Below the pieces are notes generated by a model that did no database searches, had not been told where the DNA came from, and saw only the letters and a program-made list of their open reading frames with translations. Positions 1-8,948 of a stretch of DNA of 13,125 nucleotides are shown piece by piece. A program made the position numbers and the translations under genes. Source of the stretch: Gymnopilus junonius (taxonomy: Eukaryota > Basidiomycota > Agaricomycetes > Agaricales > Galerinaceae); NCBI GenBank assembly GCA_015501075.1, contig JADNYJ010000788.1, forward strand, positions 1-13,125, written 5' to 3'. Numbering within the stretch: the stretch's first letter is position 1; each line of letters opens with the position of its first letter.

Positions 1-518
1 GAATGCCAGCAAACGCTACGGCTGTGTTGGTGGCCCAATTTGAAGGGCGCGTCCACCATCCACCTAAGTAAATGTTGAATAAGAAGAAACAGAAGGTTTT
101 CGTTGAGATTCATGTGGTATTACGAAGAATAGGATTGGAAAAGCACCTGCCGGTGAATAGACGTATTTCGGGTAGGGATAACGTCCTCCTCGCCCTGAGA
201 GAAATAATTTACATCAGTAATGGATTATGGGATCAATATGAGTGCACAGAGGGCAAAGAGCACTTACCATGGTTGAAAATGAATGTAGTGCTGGAGAAGA
301 GGTTACGGGTGATGAACTGGCCGTGGTTGGTCGGGATGTCGGGTTAGGGTCACGTAAAAATATTGCATTTTTAAAATCATTTACTACAATCTCGGACGCA
401 TGTGATGAGGCCCTTCCATGTGACGTTGTTAGAACTTGGACGAACGCCTTACTCGATAACCATCACGACGTTAACTTGTGTGTTACTCAGGTGGGTGGCC
501 CAATGTTTTCAGCAGTCC
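1..518. other. Unassigned flank
   Basis: I recognise nothing in this stretch. Two overlapping plus-strand open frames are present (72-347, and 242-610 of 122 codons). Neither translation shows a domain, a repeat or a recognisable family. The second overlaps the decayed gene starting near 519 in a different frame, so it is probably fortuitous. The stretch contains more CG dinucleotides than the DNA just downstream, which could mean it is less decayed or of different origin. Confidence 0.3.
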
Positions 519-1366
519 ATGGATCGGTTGCTCCCACGTCATCGTCAGATTCCAATTATGGCAGATGCTATTCGGTCTGCCAAGTCAGGCAGCGACTGGA
601 GTGGTGGTGATCTCATCGCCTATAACATTACTGACTTACCTGTCCCTCTGAAGGAATTCTTCTGTCATGGTGCAGACCCATCACTAGACCATCTTAACCC
701 TGCCATCCTCACTGCCCATGGTGACCCCAACATGAACATTCCTAAATCTGCTGCAGATTATCTCAGGTATCTCAATCTTGCCACCCGGGACTCCCAGGAG
801 AGCCTTATCCACAACTTTACCATGGAGACTTTGAAGCTTCTGGAATTCAATGAGCTTGATAACACCCTTATAATGACATGCTATATCATCCCTCTCACAA
901 TCTGGGTGATGCCAATAGGGTCACACAGACTGATGTGTGCCTCCTTTATTACCCCAGTTTGGTTCTCCTTGTAGTCATTGAAGATAAAATGGTCTTCAAC
1001 AAAAGTGACCCACAACTGCAGGTCATTGCAGAGGCCATAGTGGCCTTTCAGACCAACAATACAAAATGAGAAGCAAGTGGCCTCCCTCTCCTCAATGCTA
1101 TGACTATCCCTTGTATTACCATGGCCAGTACCTGCCCTACATTCTATCTCATCCCTTTCACTTGAGAGTTAAGCAACACTATCATGGCTGGTCAATACCC
1201 AATCAATCAAACCAAAGTCCTTAAATGCATTACAACAGGAGTGCATGCCCAGCACTCCAGTGAAGGAATGGAAGATATTGAATATAGAAAGGTCACTTTC
1301 AAGCAATTTCTCGCCTTTAAGATGCTAGCAAAAAGCCATTGGGAACACTTTTTAGATGGTTTTTAG
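519..1366 (+). pseudogene. Decayed Agaricomycete hypothetical-protein gene
   Basis: The reading frame starts at an ATG at 519, with a second in-frame ATG at 558 (MADAIRSAKSGSDW), and stays open to about 904. The sense of the protein then moves to another frame (GDANRVTQTDVCLL) after a GGG run at 904-906, as if one base were lost. The second frame continues to a stop at 1364-1366 and is broken only by TGA codons at 1067-1069 and 1163-1165, both where an arginine CGA would fit. Recognisable blocks are VIAEAIVAFQTNN, MTIPCITM, and SEGMEDIEYRKVTFKQFLAFK near the C-terminus. From memory this pattern belongs to a family of roughly 270-residue hypothetical proteins present in many copies in Agaricomycete genomes; I know no function for it. 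No signal peptide or membrane segment is evident. The assignment to the family is fairly sure; the exact start is not. Confidence 0.75.
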
Positions 1367-2475
1367 GTGACTCATTACATGACCTAGCAGTCATTGATGC
1401 TTTAGCAAACTCACAAAATTTGCAGACAAAAGAAAGAGTCTATTTGTATTCAATCACTTCCATAAAATGGTTTAGATGTCATACATACTCTGTTTGAAGG
1501 AAGAGACAATAGCATCGTCCAATTCACCATTCCTGACCTTGATCCTTGATAAGCTGAAAGGACATGATAGCTCCCACCCCTCATTATTGATTATCCTCAT
1601 TTGAGGTCTTGATGAGTTGCCTCATGGACAACTGGGTAGAAAAGTGAGACCATGACCACCATTTCTCAAAGGTGAAGTAACCTCAACATAGTCCATGTCA
1701 GATTTGCAATCATTGGTTGATAACTTGGATAGTGCAATGTCCTTCTAGTCCAAAACACCATTGTATGGGGAGTAGACATCATTATCATAATTTATAGAAA
1801 CCAGAAAAGTGTATGGTGCTTGTTTTGAGGAAATTTATGGCTCCTCTATGTTTCCATCTGAGCACCTGTGTAAATTCTCACAGCATCTTCCACCCATCCA
1901 AGATTGCTTTAAAACTCTTTTCCTTTGAAGCCTCTGACCTCTCACTGTTTATATGTGAAGGGGAACTCATTGTATAGGGTGTTCCTGCAAGCTATTTGAT
2001 TTGATCTGATTCCAGAGATATCAAACACTTTTGATGCAAATTATTTTGGGATGCATGGAGTTCTTAGGCATTCCATATCTCTTCTGCTGCCTCTGAGCTC
2101 AGTGTGGAGGATGTCCAGTCACCTGCTATGATGACCTATACATGTACTTACTGATCAGCTGGGTGGGACAGCTTATTGCCGAGTACTGCAATGTGTCACA
2201 GGCTCCATCACACCACCTATTCCCATTCCAACCACCCCGATTCCAGTCATATGCAACATCAACTCCTAGAACTCATGCTCTGAAGGAAATGTCAACATTG
2301 GATACTTCATTGCATCCAGACACAATGCTGTCCATCATCCTATGTTGTACTCGAGTGAGTGGCTTCGAGCTTCAAACTGGCAGAACAGTGTATGGGTTCC
2401 AATGGGTGATGGTTCATCTTGACAGAGGCTGAATCATCCGTATCATCTGGCATTAGGTGAACTGAACTTCAGTAT
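1367..2475. other. Stop-rich intergenic DNA
   Basis: No gene is supported here. The longest open frame (2142-2432, plus, 96 codons) shows no recognisable motif. A plus-strand frame around 1470-1937 looks protein-like in places, but its stop codons are about as frequent as chance predicts. The DNA is rich in TG and CA and poor in CG, which suits old methylated, mutated repeat sequence. Confidence 0.4.
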
Positions 2476-2961
2476 CTATTTGATGTATCTCCTGGACTGG
2501 CAAAGAAATGCTGGAGATGTGAATTTGATTTTGACAAATGTAAGGTTTTGTTTATGTAGAGTGCATTTTATCTTTATTTCTTTTGGCTGTTCTCCATTCT
2601 CATATCCATCTAACACTTTTAGAGAATGAATCATGAACTGAACCTGTAATAGGTACCTCAATAAATAATATTTGGCATAGCAAAATGGCTGACATGTCTG
2701 GGAACTTTGAAAGCCTTCATTACAGATTCCATGATCATCATTTCCAGCACCCTTTCCATCTATCAATTTTGCAGTGGTGATTCTGATAGGGATATCTCTG
2801 GTCTCAATGTGTCATTGTGAATGTATCCAAGTTTGCCTGCTGCAATTTTGGGCCTCTCGATTAGCATCTTCTCAAGAACAGAACTCAAGGGCTGGATCAT
2901 CTGCATCATTATATACTGCACTACTGTCAGCATCATAACCAGAATAGCAATCATCATCTCT
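2476..2961 (-). pseudogene. Possible coding remnant of unknown family
   Basis: Read on the minus strand from 2961, this frame gives about 160 codons with only two internal stops, both TGA (2874-2872 and 2814-2812), before a TAG at 2478-2476. The N-terminal part is acidic and small-residue rich (DDDCYSGYDADSSAVYND). The C-terminal 97 codons are fully open, with phrases such as FQSSQTCQPFCYAKY and LDGYENGEQPKE. I have a vague memory of similar fragments in mushroom genomes but cannot name the family. The stop density is well below chance, and the stops are of the CGA-to-TGA type seen in the neighbours, so a decayed coding fragment is plausible. It might extend further upstream in another frame. 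No function is proposed. Confidence 0.33.
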
Positions 2962-3292
2962 CATACCTATGGGCACAGAATAGAAATACCAGCAACAGTT
3001 CTCATACTTTACATGGTGATTCCTTGGTGGGTGCTTGTCCTTCCTTTGATTGTACTGACAATTATTCTGGCTACTTTCACAAAATCAGTGGACAGGTCAT
3101 GGGTGCTGTCACTCCTGGCACTTATTTCCCATTTTGTGCCCTCAAAGGATGGGGTTTCACAGGACTGATTTTGGCTTTGGGGATTTTGAGCACTGCTGTG
3201 ATGCTTGGTGAATGAGGGACTTCGAGGTGCTGAGGTGAGGTGGCAAGAGAGAGAGTCAACGCGGTGTTGACATGGGATCTGTCCTGGGGTCT
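2962..3292. other. Flank beside the LTR
   Basis: This is the DNA immediately outside the LTR and so probably the insertion target side. Plus-strand frames here translate to a hydrophobic run (2821-3168), but this overlaps the minus-strand remnant and shows no family motif. The five bases next to the LTR are GGTCT (3288-3292); if the element is complete, the same five bases would be expected beyond the 5' LTR, outside the window. Confidence 0.3.
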
Positions 3293-3574
3293 TGTGACTC
3301 TAGACAGAGAGACCATGTCTCCCTCAGTAGGGGAGCAGCTAATGGATGCTCAGCCGAGGAGGGTAGAGATGAGCTCTCACTTCATGCAGATGCGGAGGGC
3401 GGCGGGACGAAGTATATAATGGTAATAATGGAATGGTACAAAGCCATAGTTACCATTGTAGTAGAAGTGAAATAAATAAAAGTAAACAATGGTATCTACA
3501 GCATCATGGTGAGATAAGATAACAAAAAAGGGGATTGCAAGAAGGCCTTGCAGATGATATATCCCATCGTCACA
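3293..3574 (-). repeat. 3' long terminal repeat (282 bp)
   Basis: The segment has perfect 6-bp inverted ends, TGTGAC at one side (3293-3298) and GTCACA at the other (3569-3574), with the canonical TG...CA. On the minus strand it is preceded directly by a G-rich purine tract, as required for plus-strand priming at a 3' LTR. It contains a TATA-like TATATA on the minus strand about 156 bases from its start, followed by about 120 bases that would hold R and U5. The length fits small fungal Gypsy LTRs. Its partner 5' LTR is outside the window, so the ends are inferred from structure rather than from a pairwise match. Confidence 0.68.
3413..3418 (-). promoter_or_regulatory. TATA-like box inside LTR
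   Basis: TATATA on the minus strand, within the LTR, about 156 bases after the LTR start. In a 5' LTR copy this would drive the genomic RNA; here in the 3' LTR it would point outwards into the flank. Only the motif and its position support it. Confidence 0.35.
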
Positions 3575-3590
3575 GTGCCCCCCCATCTGC
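3575..3590 (-). other. Polypurine tract next to LTR
   Basis: On the minus strand the bases GCAGATGGGGGGGCAC lie immediately before the LTR start TGTGAC. A G-run at this place is the usual primer for plus-strand DNA synthesis in LTR elements. Three bases (CAC) separate the run from the LTR, which is slightly unusual. The same bases encode the last residues of ORF3 (ADGGAL). Confidence 0.6.
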
Positions 3591-3686
3591 AAGGCCCTGA
3601 TTGGCATCTGTCTTTGGCAGCCTGTAGTTGCCCTGGCATGTCTTCCTCCACTTGGACATCGAATTTGGACCCAAGCCAGGTTGCCT

Positions 3687-3779
3687 GGAGGTAGAGGGGT
3701 TAGAGGACAGCCTGTCCAGCAAGGCAGAAGGGCCAGCATGTGATGAAGTGGAGGGAGCTGAGGACAACCTATCTGCCAA
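3687..3779 (-). repeat. Internal 12-residue repeat in ORF3
   Basis: Two copies of a 12-residue unit, LADRLSSAPSTS (3779-3744) and LLDRLSSNPSTS (3722-3687), share 10 of 12 residues and are separated by seven residues. A weaker third copy (LSRLETLPSSS) precedes them. The conservation at protein level in the continuing frame supports this frame as the coding one despite the upstream TGA at 3971-3969. Confidence 0.55.
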
Positions 3780-6604
3780 GCTGGAGGAAGAAGGCAAGGT
3801 TTCCAGCCTTGACAAGAATGGGGTGGCAGGTGACTGAGCCAGCTCCAGGCCTGAAATGGGAGACCAAGCATCCTGCGACCTGCCACAGATACTGCTGTAC
3901 TGTTCGGCATTGACAAAGTCACAGCTGATGGCATGTGCATCAGCAGTGTGACTGCCTGCGATGATGCCTCAGAAGGCAGCTGCATCCTCCATAGTCTCAA
4001 AGCAGAGCCAGAAGACTTGGAATCTGGCCTCATTAGTGCGGATGATGCAGACAAGGTTGACTTTGATGACCACCAAGATGCCGTTATTCCAGCACACAAT
4101 GATATCCCAAACAAAAAATGTAGCAAGACTCCAAATGCTTAAATAGCATGTGTTGCTCCTCGCGGCGATAGACCTTAGGATGGGGAAGGTCAGTGCTGTC
4201 ATGGCAGGAAACATGGCATCTAGCATGGTACGATCTCCCAATGGACAATTTGCAACATGCATTATGGGATCCTCCGAAGTGTCCATACGGTTGTCCTCCT
4301 GGGGCTTGAAGTCGACCTGTTGTGAAATAGGAGCCACAGAGGCAGAGCCATCATTGTCACATGCAACACCCTTGCCTTTGTCCACTGCACTATGACTGTG
4401 TGGTGGCAATGCTAAACGAGTGACCAGAGGCGCCTGCGATGGAGCATGGGGCATTCGAAGTGGACGAGATGGAAGGATGGGAGCTGCTGTCGAGGGGTGC
4501 GGCAAGAAAGGAACTGGGGCAGACCCAGAAGCACTGCAAGGGGGACTGAACTGGCAATCTGACAAGGAAGTAGGAGTGGTCCTGCCCGGGGAATGAGAGG
4601 GATGTTGCATGGGAGCCCACTCCCAGAAGCAACTGTTACCTCCGATCAGGGGTGCATGCTGAGAAGATGAAGACAAGGGAGATGGGTGGCAAGGAGGTGG
4701 TAGAGCAGGGCGAGGAGGAGACCAATGATCATGCTCCCAATGAGATGGGATGAAGGGACAAGGTTGTGGCCCTGGACTCCTGGAACAGGAATGTTGATGA
4801 TAAACCTGAGCACGCCACTCACTTGCTGCACTGTGCAAGGTTGACGCCCTGGAGACTAAGGGAGCAGGACCATGACCAGAAGAGGGAGAATGATGGTGAG
4901 GAGAGGGCGAATGAGGACGTGGTGGGGAAAGGACCGATGGCTGTTGAGCAGGGTGATGTGGGGAACGAGCATGTGGATGTCTGTGGATCACATCCACATC
5001 CAGGGGGGAGAGTTGCTGGAGTGACTCCTAGTATCTACCACTCCCTCTGAGTCAGAGTCATTAGGAAGAGGTGCGAGCCTGGATGTGGAGGGCTGATTCA
5101 GGGTCGGGGGTGTATAAATGTGCCCTTCTGTCCCAGGGGTTGGCTCCAAGGTTGTGTACACCCAAAGAGACTTCCTCCAAGGCTGAAGACCTCATCCGCT
5201 CTCCTCTTCCAGGAAGGGGATGTCAGGAGTGGGCTGACCAAACACAGTGATATCAGCTTTATAGTTGGCCAGGGGAGTGAGGGGTTCTTTGAAGTAAAGA
5301 CACCTGTAGTTTGTGCGGTCAAAATAAACCTTGCCTGACAAGTCCTTCTTGTTGTGCCCCCTACTCTCATCATGCACATTTCCCCATCGTCATCCATAGT
5401 CTCCTTCCACGTGGACCATTTGTTGTTCGGCTTCAATCCCAGGACTGCAGGAGGTGCAAGTGCTTCACCCTTGTCCTGTGGAGCTGGATGTGGGGGATCC
5501 GTATGTGTTGAAAACCACGGGTCTGAGTATATGCCATCCTTGAAACCTTGTCCTTCTGGAGATGAATGCATGTGATCCTTATGCATCAGGGGATTAACTT
5601 GCCAGAGAGGTTGGATGGCATAGTCCTTGGTGACATCCTGCAAGCGCTGACCATGTTGGGCAATGACTAGGTCGACGGGGTTCTTGTCGGAAGTGAGGCG
5701 AATGACCGAGGTCTCCAGGACAAAGTTGGGGAACATTGTGCTGTACTTAAGTGCGCATCTTGGATCCATGATGACATCAACTGTATGGATAATGAAGCAC
5801 AGAACCTTGTGCTTCAGAAGCCATAATCCCTTGGTCTCCATACAGCCATTCAACCAAACGCCTATGAGGATTTCTTCCACTGGTAATACCTCTGCTGGGG
5901 GGCGCTCGAGGCTTTGATGTCATCGTGAAAGGCCTGAGCCATCTGGCACCAGGCAGACATAAGCTTGATGTCATGCTGAACATGCGCGAGCAAATCAACT
6001 CCCTTGTCGAATATCATGATGGTGTCAAGGGTTTTCAGATCTTCTGAGGGGCAACCCAGCCTGTTCTCCCACAATTCCCTATGAAGGAACATAGCAGTCT
6101 TCCACAAGCAGATGCATTGCTCGATTTCCTGCACCCTTTTCATCAACTCCTTTATGTATGCTGACTTGAAGAATCCGCAATTGGGGAAGGTCAATGGCTG
6201 CCAGTGGTCCATCAGAGAAGCAAATTCTGGGGAAGAGTTGCTACCCTGTCGACAAATGAAACCTAACCAAGGGTGGGCAGGGTCAAAGTGTTGAGGTGAA
6301 ACAGTGGGGTTGAAACGGCCAAGATGACCATCACAATGATGAAGGTGGGTGGGGATGTCCGCAAAAATGTCAATATCGGAGTCCTTTGTCCCCGGATAAA
6401 AAGCAGGCTGCATGGAATTCAGGGACCAAAGTTCTCAAAGGTGGTCTTCTAATTGAACAGCTCTTGTTGAGACCACGCAAAAGGGGGGGAGGAAAAAGCA
6501 TATGGCATCGAGGATCATCAGGTGACAGAGATAGCCAGTGAAGCTCATGAGACATTCCATTGTGAAAGATGGGGTACTATACTGAGTGCGGGATGATGAC
6601 ATGA

Positions 6605-6654
6605 CTGAGAAGAAAGAGAGAAAAGAGAGGAGAGAGAAAAAGAAGGGAAGTCAG
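6605..6654 (-). promoter_or_regulatory. CT-rich leader with probable 3' splice site
   Basis: On the minus strand a CTGAC that could serve as a branch point (6654-6650) is followed by about 42 bases of almost pure pyrimidine and then CAG (6607-6605), two bases before the ORF3 ATG. This is the form of a fungal intron end, suggesting an intron in the 5' leader of ORF3. The donor site is not clear. Alternatively it is only the CT-rich block common just upstream of fungal start codons. Confidence 0.45.
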
Positions 6655-6660
6655 AGCTAG

Positions 6661-6847
6661 GTGCAGCTAAAAGTGTGACTCTGAAACTTTGGAAGCCAGG
6701 TGCTGCTACAAGCGTGACTCTTGAGAGCTCTGATGACTATCACCCTCAAGACTGATCAGATCAGTGCTGCTTCCAAAAGTGCGACTTGTGTCCGGTAAGT
6801 CTTTTACGGACCCAACCAGAGCCCAGTGCTGACGATGCACGACTTGG
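6661..6847. repeat. Four degenerate 22-24 bp repeats upstream of ORF3
   Basis: Copies start at 6661 (gtgcagctaaaagtgtgact), 6700 (gtgctgctacaagcgtgact), 6764 (gtgctgcttccaaaagtgcg) and 6826 (gtgctgacgatgcacgactt). The first two match at 19 of 22 bases; the third has two extra bases and the fourth is the most diverged. Spacing is 39, 64 and 62 bases. They lie between the TATA box at 6998-7007 and the ORF3 start, so they could be leader or regulatory elements; a role is inferred only from position. Confidence 0.5.
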
Positions 6848-6997
6848 GTCAGGAGCAGGATAACGGAGAGAGAGGATAATGTGAAAGAAAAAAGGAAACA
6901 ATCCAACCAAACTTAGGTCGAAAGGGCTAAACAAACATGGACAAATAAAAGGGATAAACTACTGAAGAATTAGAGTAGTGAGAATATGGAAACACGT

Positions 6998-7007
6998 CTT
7001 TTATATA
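6998..7007 (-). promoter_or_regulatory. TATA box for ORF3
   Basis: TATATAAAAG on the minus strand, a near-ideal eukaryotic TATA box, 118 bases downstream of the pol stop and about 395 bases upstream of the ORF3 ATG. It would let ORF3 be expressed independently of the genomic RNA. The rest of the spacer 6603-7124 contains the repeats and CT-rich block listed separately, and I see no coding sequence in it. Confidence 0.5.
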
Positions 7008-7124
7008 AGGAGAATTATGGGTTGAACAGTTCTACTGCTCGGATAAGTCAAGTAAGGAATAACGAAGAAAATCAGGAAAAGTACGAAGATAATTGGTCTC
7101 AGGGGAGAAGGGAAAAAGAGTACC

Positions 7125-7330
7125 CTACTTCACTAGCAACTCTAGGTATTCACATTTTAGTTTGGGAGCATTGCGCAGGTCATATTCAGAAACCCAAGAA
7201 TTGTCAGTGGGGCCATATCCTGCCCATCTAACCAAGTACATTCGACGATTGCCCTTCTTCCTTGAGGTGAGCTTATGGCCTAATATGGCTTCTACTTCAT
7301 ATTCAGGGATAGCAATGAAATCTCTAGTGG
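7125..7330 (-). pseudogene. Chromodomain at the end of pol
   Basis: The last 68 or so codons of pol encode a chromodomain: YEVEAILGHKL, then YLVRWAGYGPTDNSWV and EYDLRNAPKL, with the typical Y, W and W aromatic cage candidates, ending at TAG 7127-7125. In chromoviruses this module follows integrase and steers insertion towards marked chromatin such as H3K9-methylated heterochromatin. It is in the same frame as integrase but is cut from it by a TGA at 7346-7344, where CGA would fit the protein. The domain itself has no internal stop or frameshift. Confidence 0.88.
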
Positions 7331-8948
7331 ACAGGAGTATGGTTCAGTCCCCTAACTCAGCAGGAGAGGGGTGATACTTTCTCAGGTGTTGAATGTTGAA
7401 TACTGGGTGCATAGGGTAAGTGTCTGGCAACCTCAAATGGTAGACCATTGGGTTGATTTTCTCCAAGACCTCAAAGGGGCCAATGGTTCGTTGAATAAGT
7501 TTTTTACCAGTTCCTTCGACGTCTACAAGTTTCAAGGTGTGAGGATTGACCAGTACTAGGTCGCCAACCCTGATATCATCAGGAAGTCGCCGCCCTTTGT
7601 TATATGCTCAGGCATGTTTTTCCTGAGCCAGTACGAGAGCGTCATGAGCAGAATTATGAATTTCATTCAAGGCGGTGATGAAATCTTCAGCTTTCTGACT
7701 AGAGAGAAAGGGGCGAGACACGGGGTCAGTCTCTTTTACTAATGGCACAGTTGATATAGCAGGGTGGTATCCGAGGAGCAAGAAGCTGGGGGAATATGAG
7801 GTCAAAGAATGAACCAAAGAGTTGTAGGCAAAAGCGAGGACACTTAACCATTCTGACCAAGAGGAATGGTTACTGGTGACGTAAGCTCTCAGCATCTGTT
7901 CTATAGTAGCATTGAGAACTTCAGTCTGACCATCCATCTGTGGGTGGTGAGAGGAGGATAGAGCCATAACACTGCCATAATGTGCTACTACTGCTTTCCA
8001 GAAGTCCGTCAACCATCTTTTATCATGATCTGTTATAATATGTTCTGGAAGACCAAAGATATTGACGACTCTTTCAACAAAGAGCTTCGCAAATTCAATT
8101 TGACTGAGAGTATCATGAGTAGGCAGAATTATCGCAAACTTAGTCAATTTGTCAACTATCACCAGGACTGCCATGTATTTTAGTTCTCCAGAGGGTGGCA
8201 AACCAGTAATAAGATCGAGAGAGATGGTGGCAAATGGTCTATGCGGGATGTGAGCAGGTTGAAGAGGTCCGACTTTCTTCCTATGGTCCGTCTTGATCTT
8301 TTGGCATACATCGCAAGAAGAACAGTATGCAGATGCATCCTTTAGGAGTGTATTCCAGTAAAACATTTCTTGTAATCACACAGAAAACTGTCTGTAGCCA
8401 GAGTGAGCACCTTCAAATGGGGAGTCATGAATCCATCGTAGCATGTAATTGATGAGGCTCTTAGGTATGCAAAGCCGTGCCTTCCAGTCCACATCCATGA
8501 AATAAAGGAGACCATTTGATCCCTTGCAGAAGTGAGATGGTGTGATCATGACATTGGGATTGGGGACTTCATCCAGATATCGATTCTTGAAGTAAGGGTC
8601 TTCTTGGTAGCCCTTAACAAATTCTTTAATCAGATCTGGATTAACAGACACCAGTAAATGTGATCTAGAATCCCAATCATCATCTACGTTATCAGGGGGA
8701 GGTTTAATGCCTGATGGATAGGTCCAATGATTGCCATGAGGAAAAGGTAGATCTTGCTCCTGGGAAAATTCCTGTTCTCCCTCCTCAAACATTTCGACTA
8801 CCTTGGCTTCATCTTCATCTTCCAAGCGTTGCTTCCTAGTGCGAATGGGATAAGCGTGCTTGTCTACCACATCTTCCCACCACCAGATGGTAAAGGCGGC
8901 TTTAGGGGCTGGAGCATTATACATGCGGTCTTCTGCTTTTTGGGCTAA
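7331..8948 (-). pseudogene. Integrase region of pol
   Basis: This segment catalyses insertion of the element's cDNA. It begins with an acidic linker and a zinc-finger-like region with histidines in HDSPFEGAH and cysteines in CSSCDVC. The catalytic core has Asp in SLDLITG (about 8216-8214), Asp in ITDHD (8030-8028) and Glu in DGQTE (7922-7920), with exactly 35 residues between the last two, as in D,D(35)E enzymes. A GPF/Y-like module follows (IGPFEVLEKI, then HPVFNIQHLRKYH). The whole region is in one frame but is interrupted by TAA at 8951-8949 just before it and TGA codons at 8378-8376, 7610-7608 and 7346-7344. All catalytic residues are present, so the damage is recent or partly artefactual. 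Confidence 0.9.

Larger units (their letters stand above)
3570..6602 (-). pseudogene. ORF3, large unknown protein between pol and LTR
   Basis: About 1,010 codons on the minus strand, starting at ATG 6602-6600 just after a CT-rich tract and CAG, and ending at a TGA (3572-3570) inside the LTR start. The frame moves three times, each as if one base were missing: at a C6 run (5897-5902), near a G4 run (5382-5385) and at a C6 run (5003-5008). In-frame TGA stops lie at 6437-6435, 5194-5192 and 3971-3969. The N-terminal third has a conserved-looking block (AHPWLGFICRQGSNSS, then MDHWQPLTFPNCGFF). The middle (about 5000-4600) is Pro/Ser/His-rich low complexity. The C-terminal part has a globular segment (MEDAAAF around 3990-3970), then a repeat (LADRLSSAPSTS, LLDRLSSNPSTS) and a basic tail. 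From memory the N-terminal block belongs to a multi-copy Agaricomycete hypothetical family. Function is unknown; it has no recognised enzyme motif or evident signal peptide. A nucleic-acid-binding role for the C-terminal part is only a guess. Confidence 0.72.

Noticed and set aside
242..610. A separate 122-codon gene upstream of the first pseudogene
   Set aside because: It overlaps the recognised frame at 519-610 in another register and shows no family likeness.
1470..1937. Plus-strand frame with protein-like phrases downstream of the first pseudogene
   Set aside because: It holds about seven stops in roughly 155 codons, which is what random sequence gives, and I recognise no family.
2821..3168. 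Hydrophobic plus-strand ORF of 115 codons that could suggest a membrane protein
   Set aside because: It lies opposite the minus-strand remnant, and its hydrophobic bias follows from the antisense of a polar coding frame; no motif or homologue is recalled.
3377..4126. Minus-strand ORF of 249 codons
   Set aside because: It runs through the LTR and the polypurine tract and lies in a different frame from the repeat-bearing ORF3 C-terminus; it is a shadow frame.
3628..4142. Plus-strand acidic ORFs opposite the end of ORF3
   Set aside because: The acidic text is the reverse complement of the ORF3 Ser/Leu/Arg repeats; the minus-strand frame has the better-supported protein repeat.
5862..5880. A short intron joining the two ORF3 frames near 5890
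   Set aside because: The only GT...AG pair at the junction is about ten bases long, too short for an intron; a missing base in the C6 run explains the change better.
7000..7124. A 3' LTR starting directly after the chromodomain stop
   Set aside because: No minus-strand purine tract and no matching TG...CA inverted ends were found there, and the stretch does not resemble the LTR at 3293-3574.
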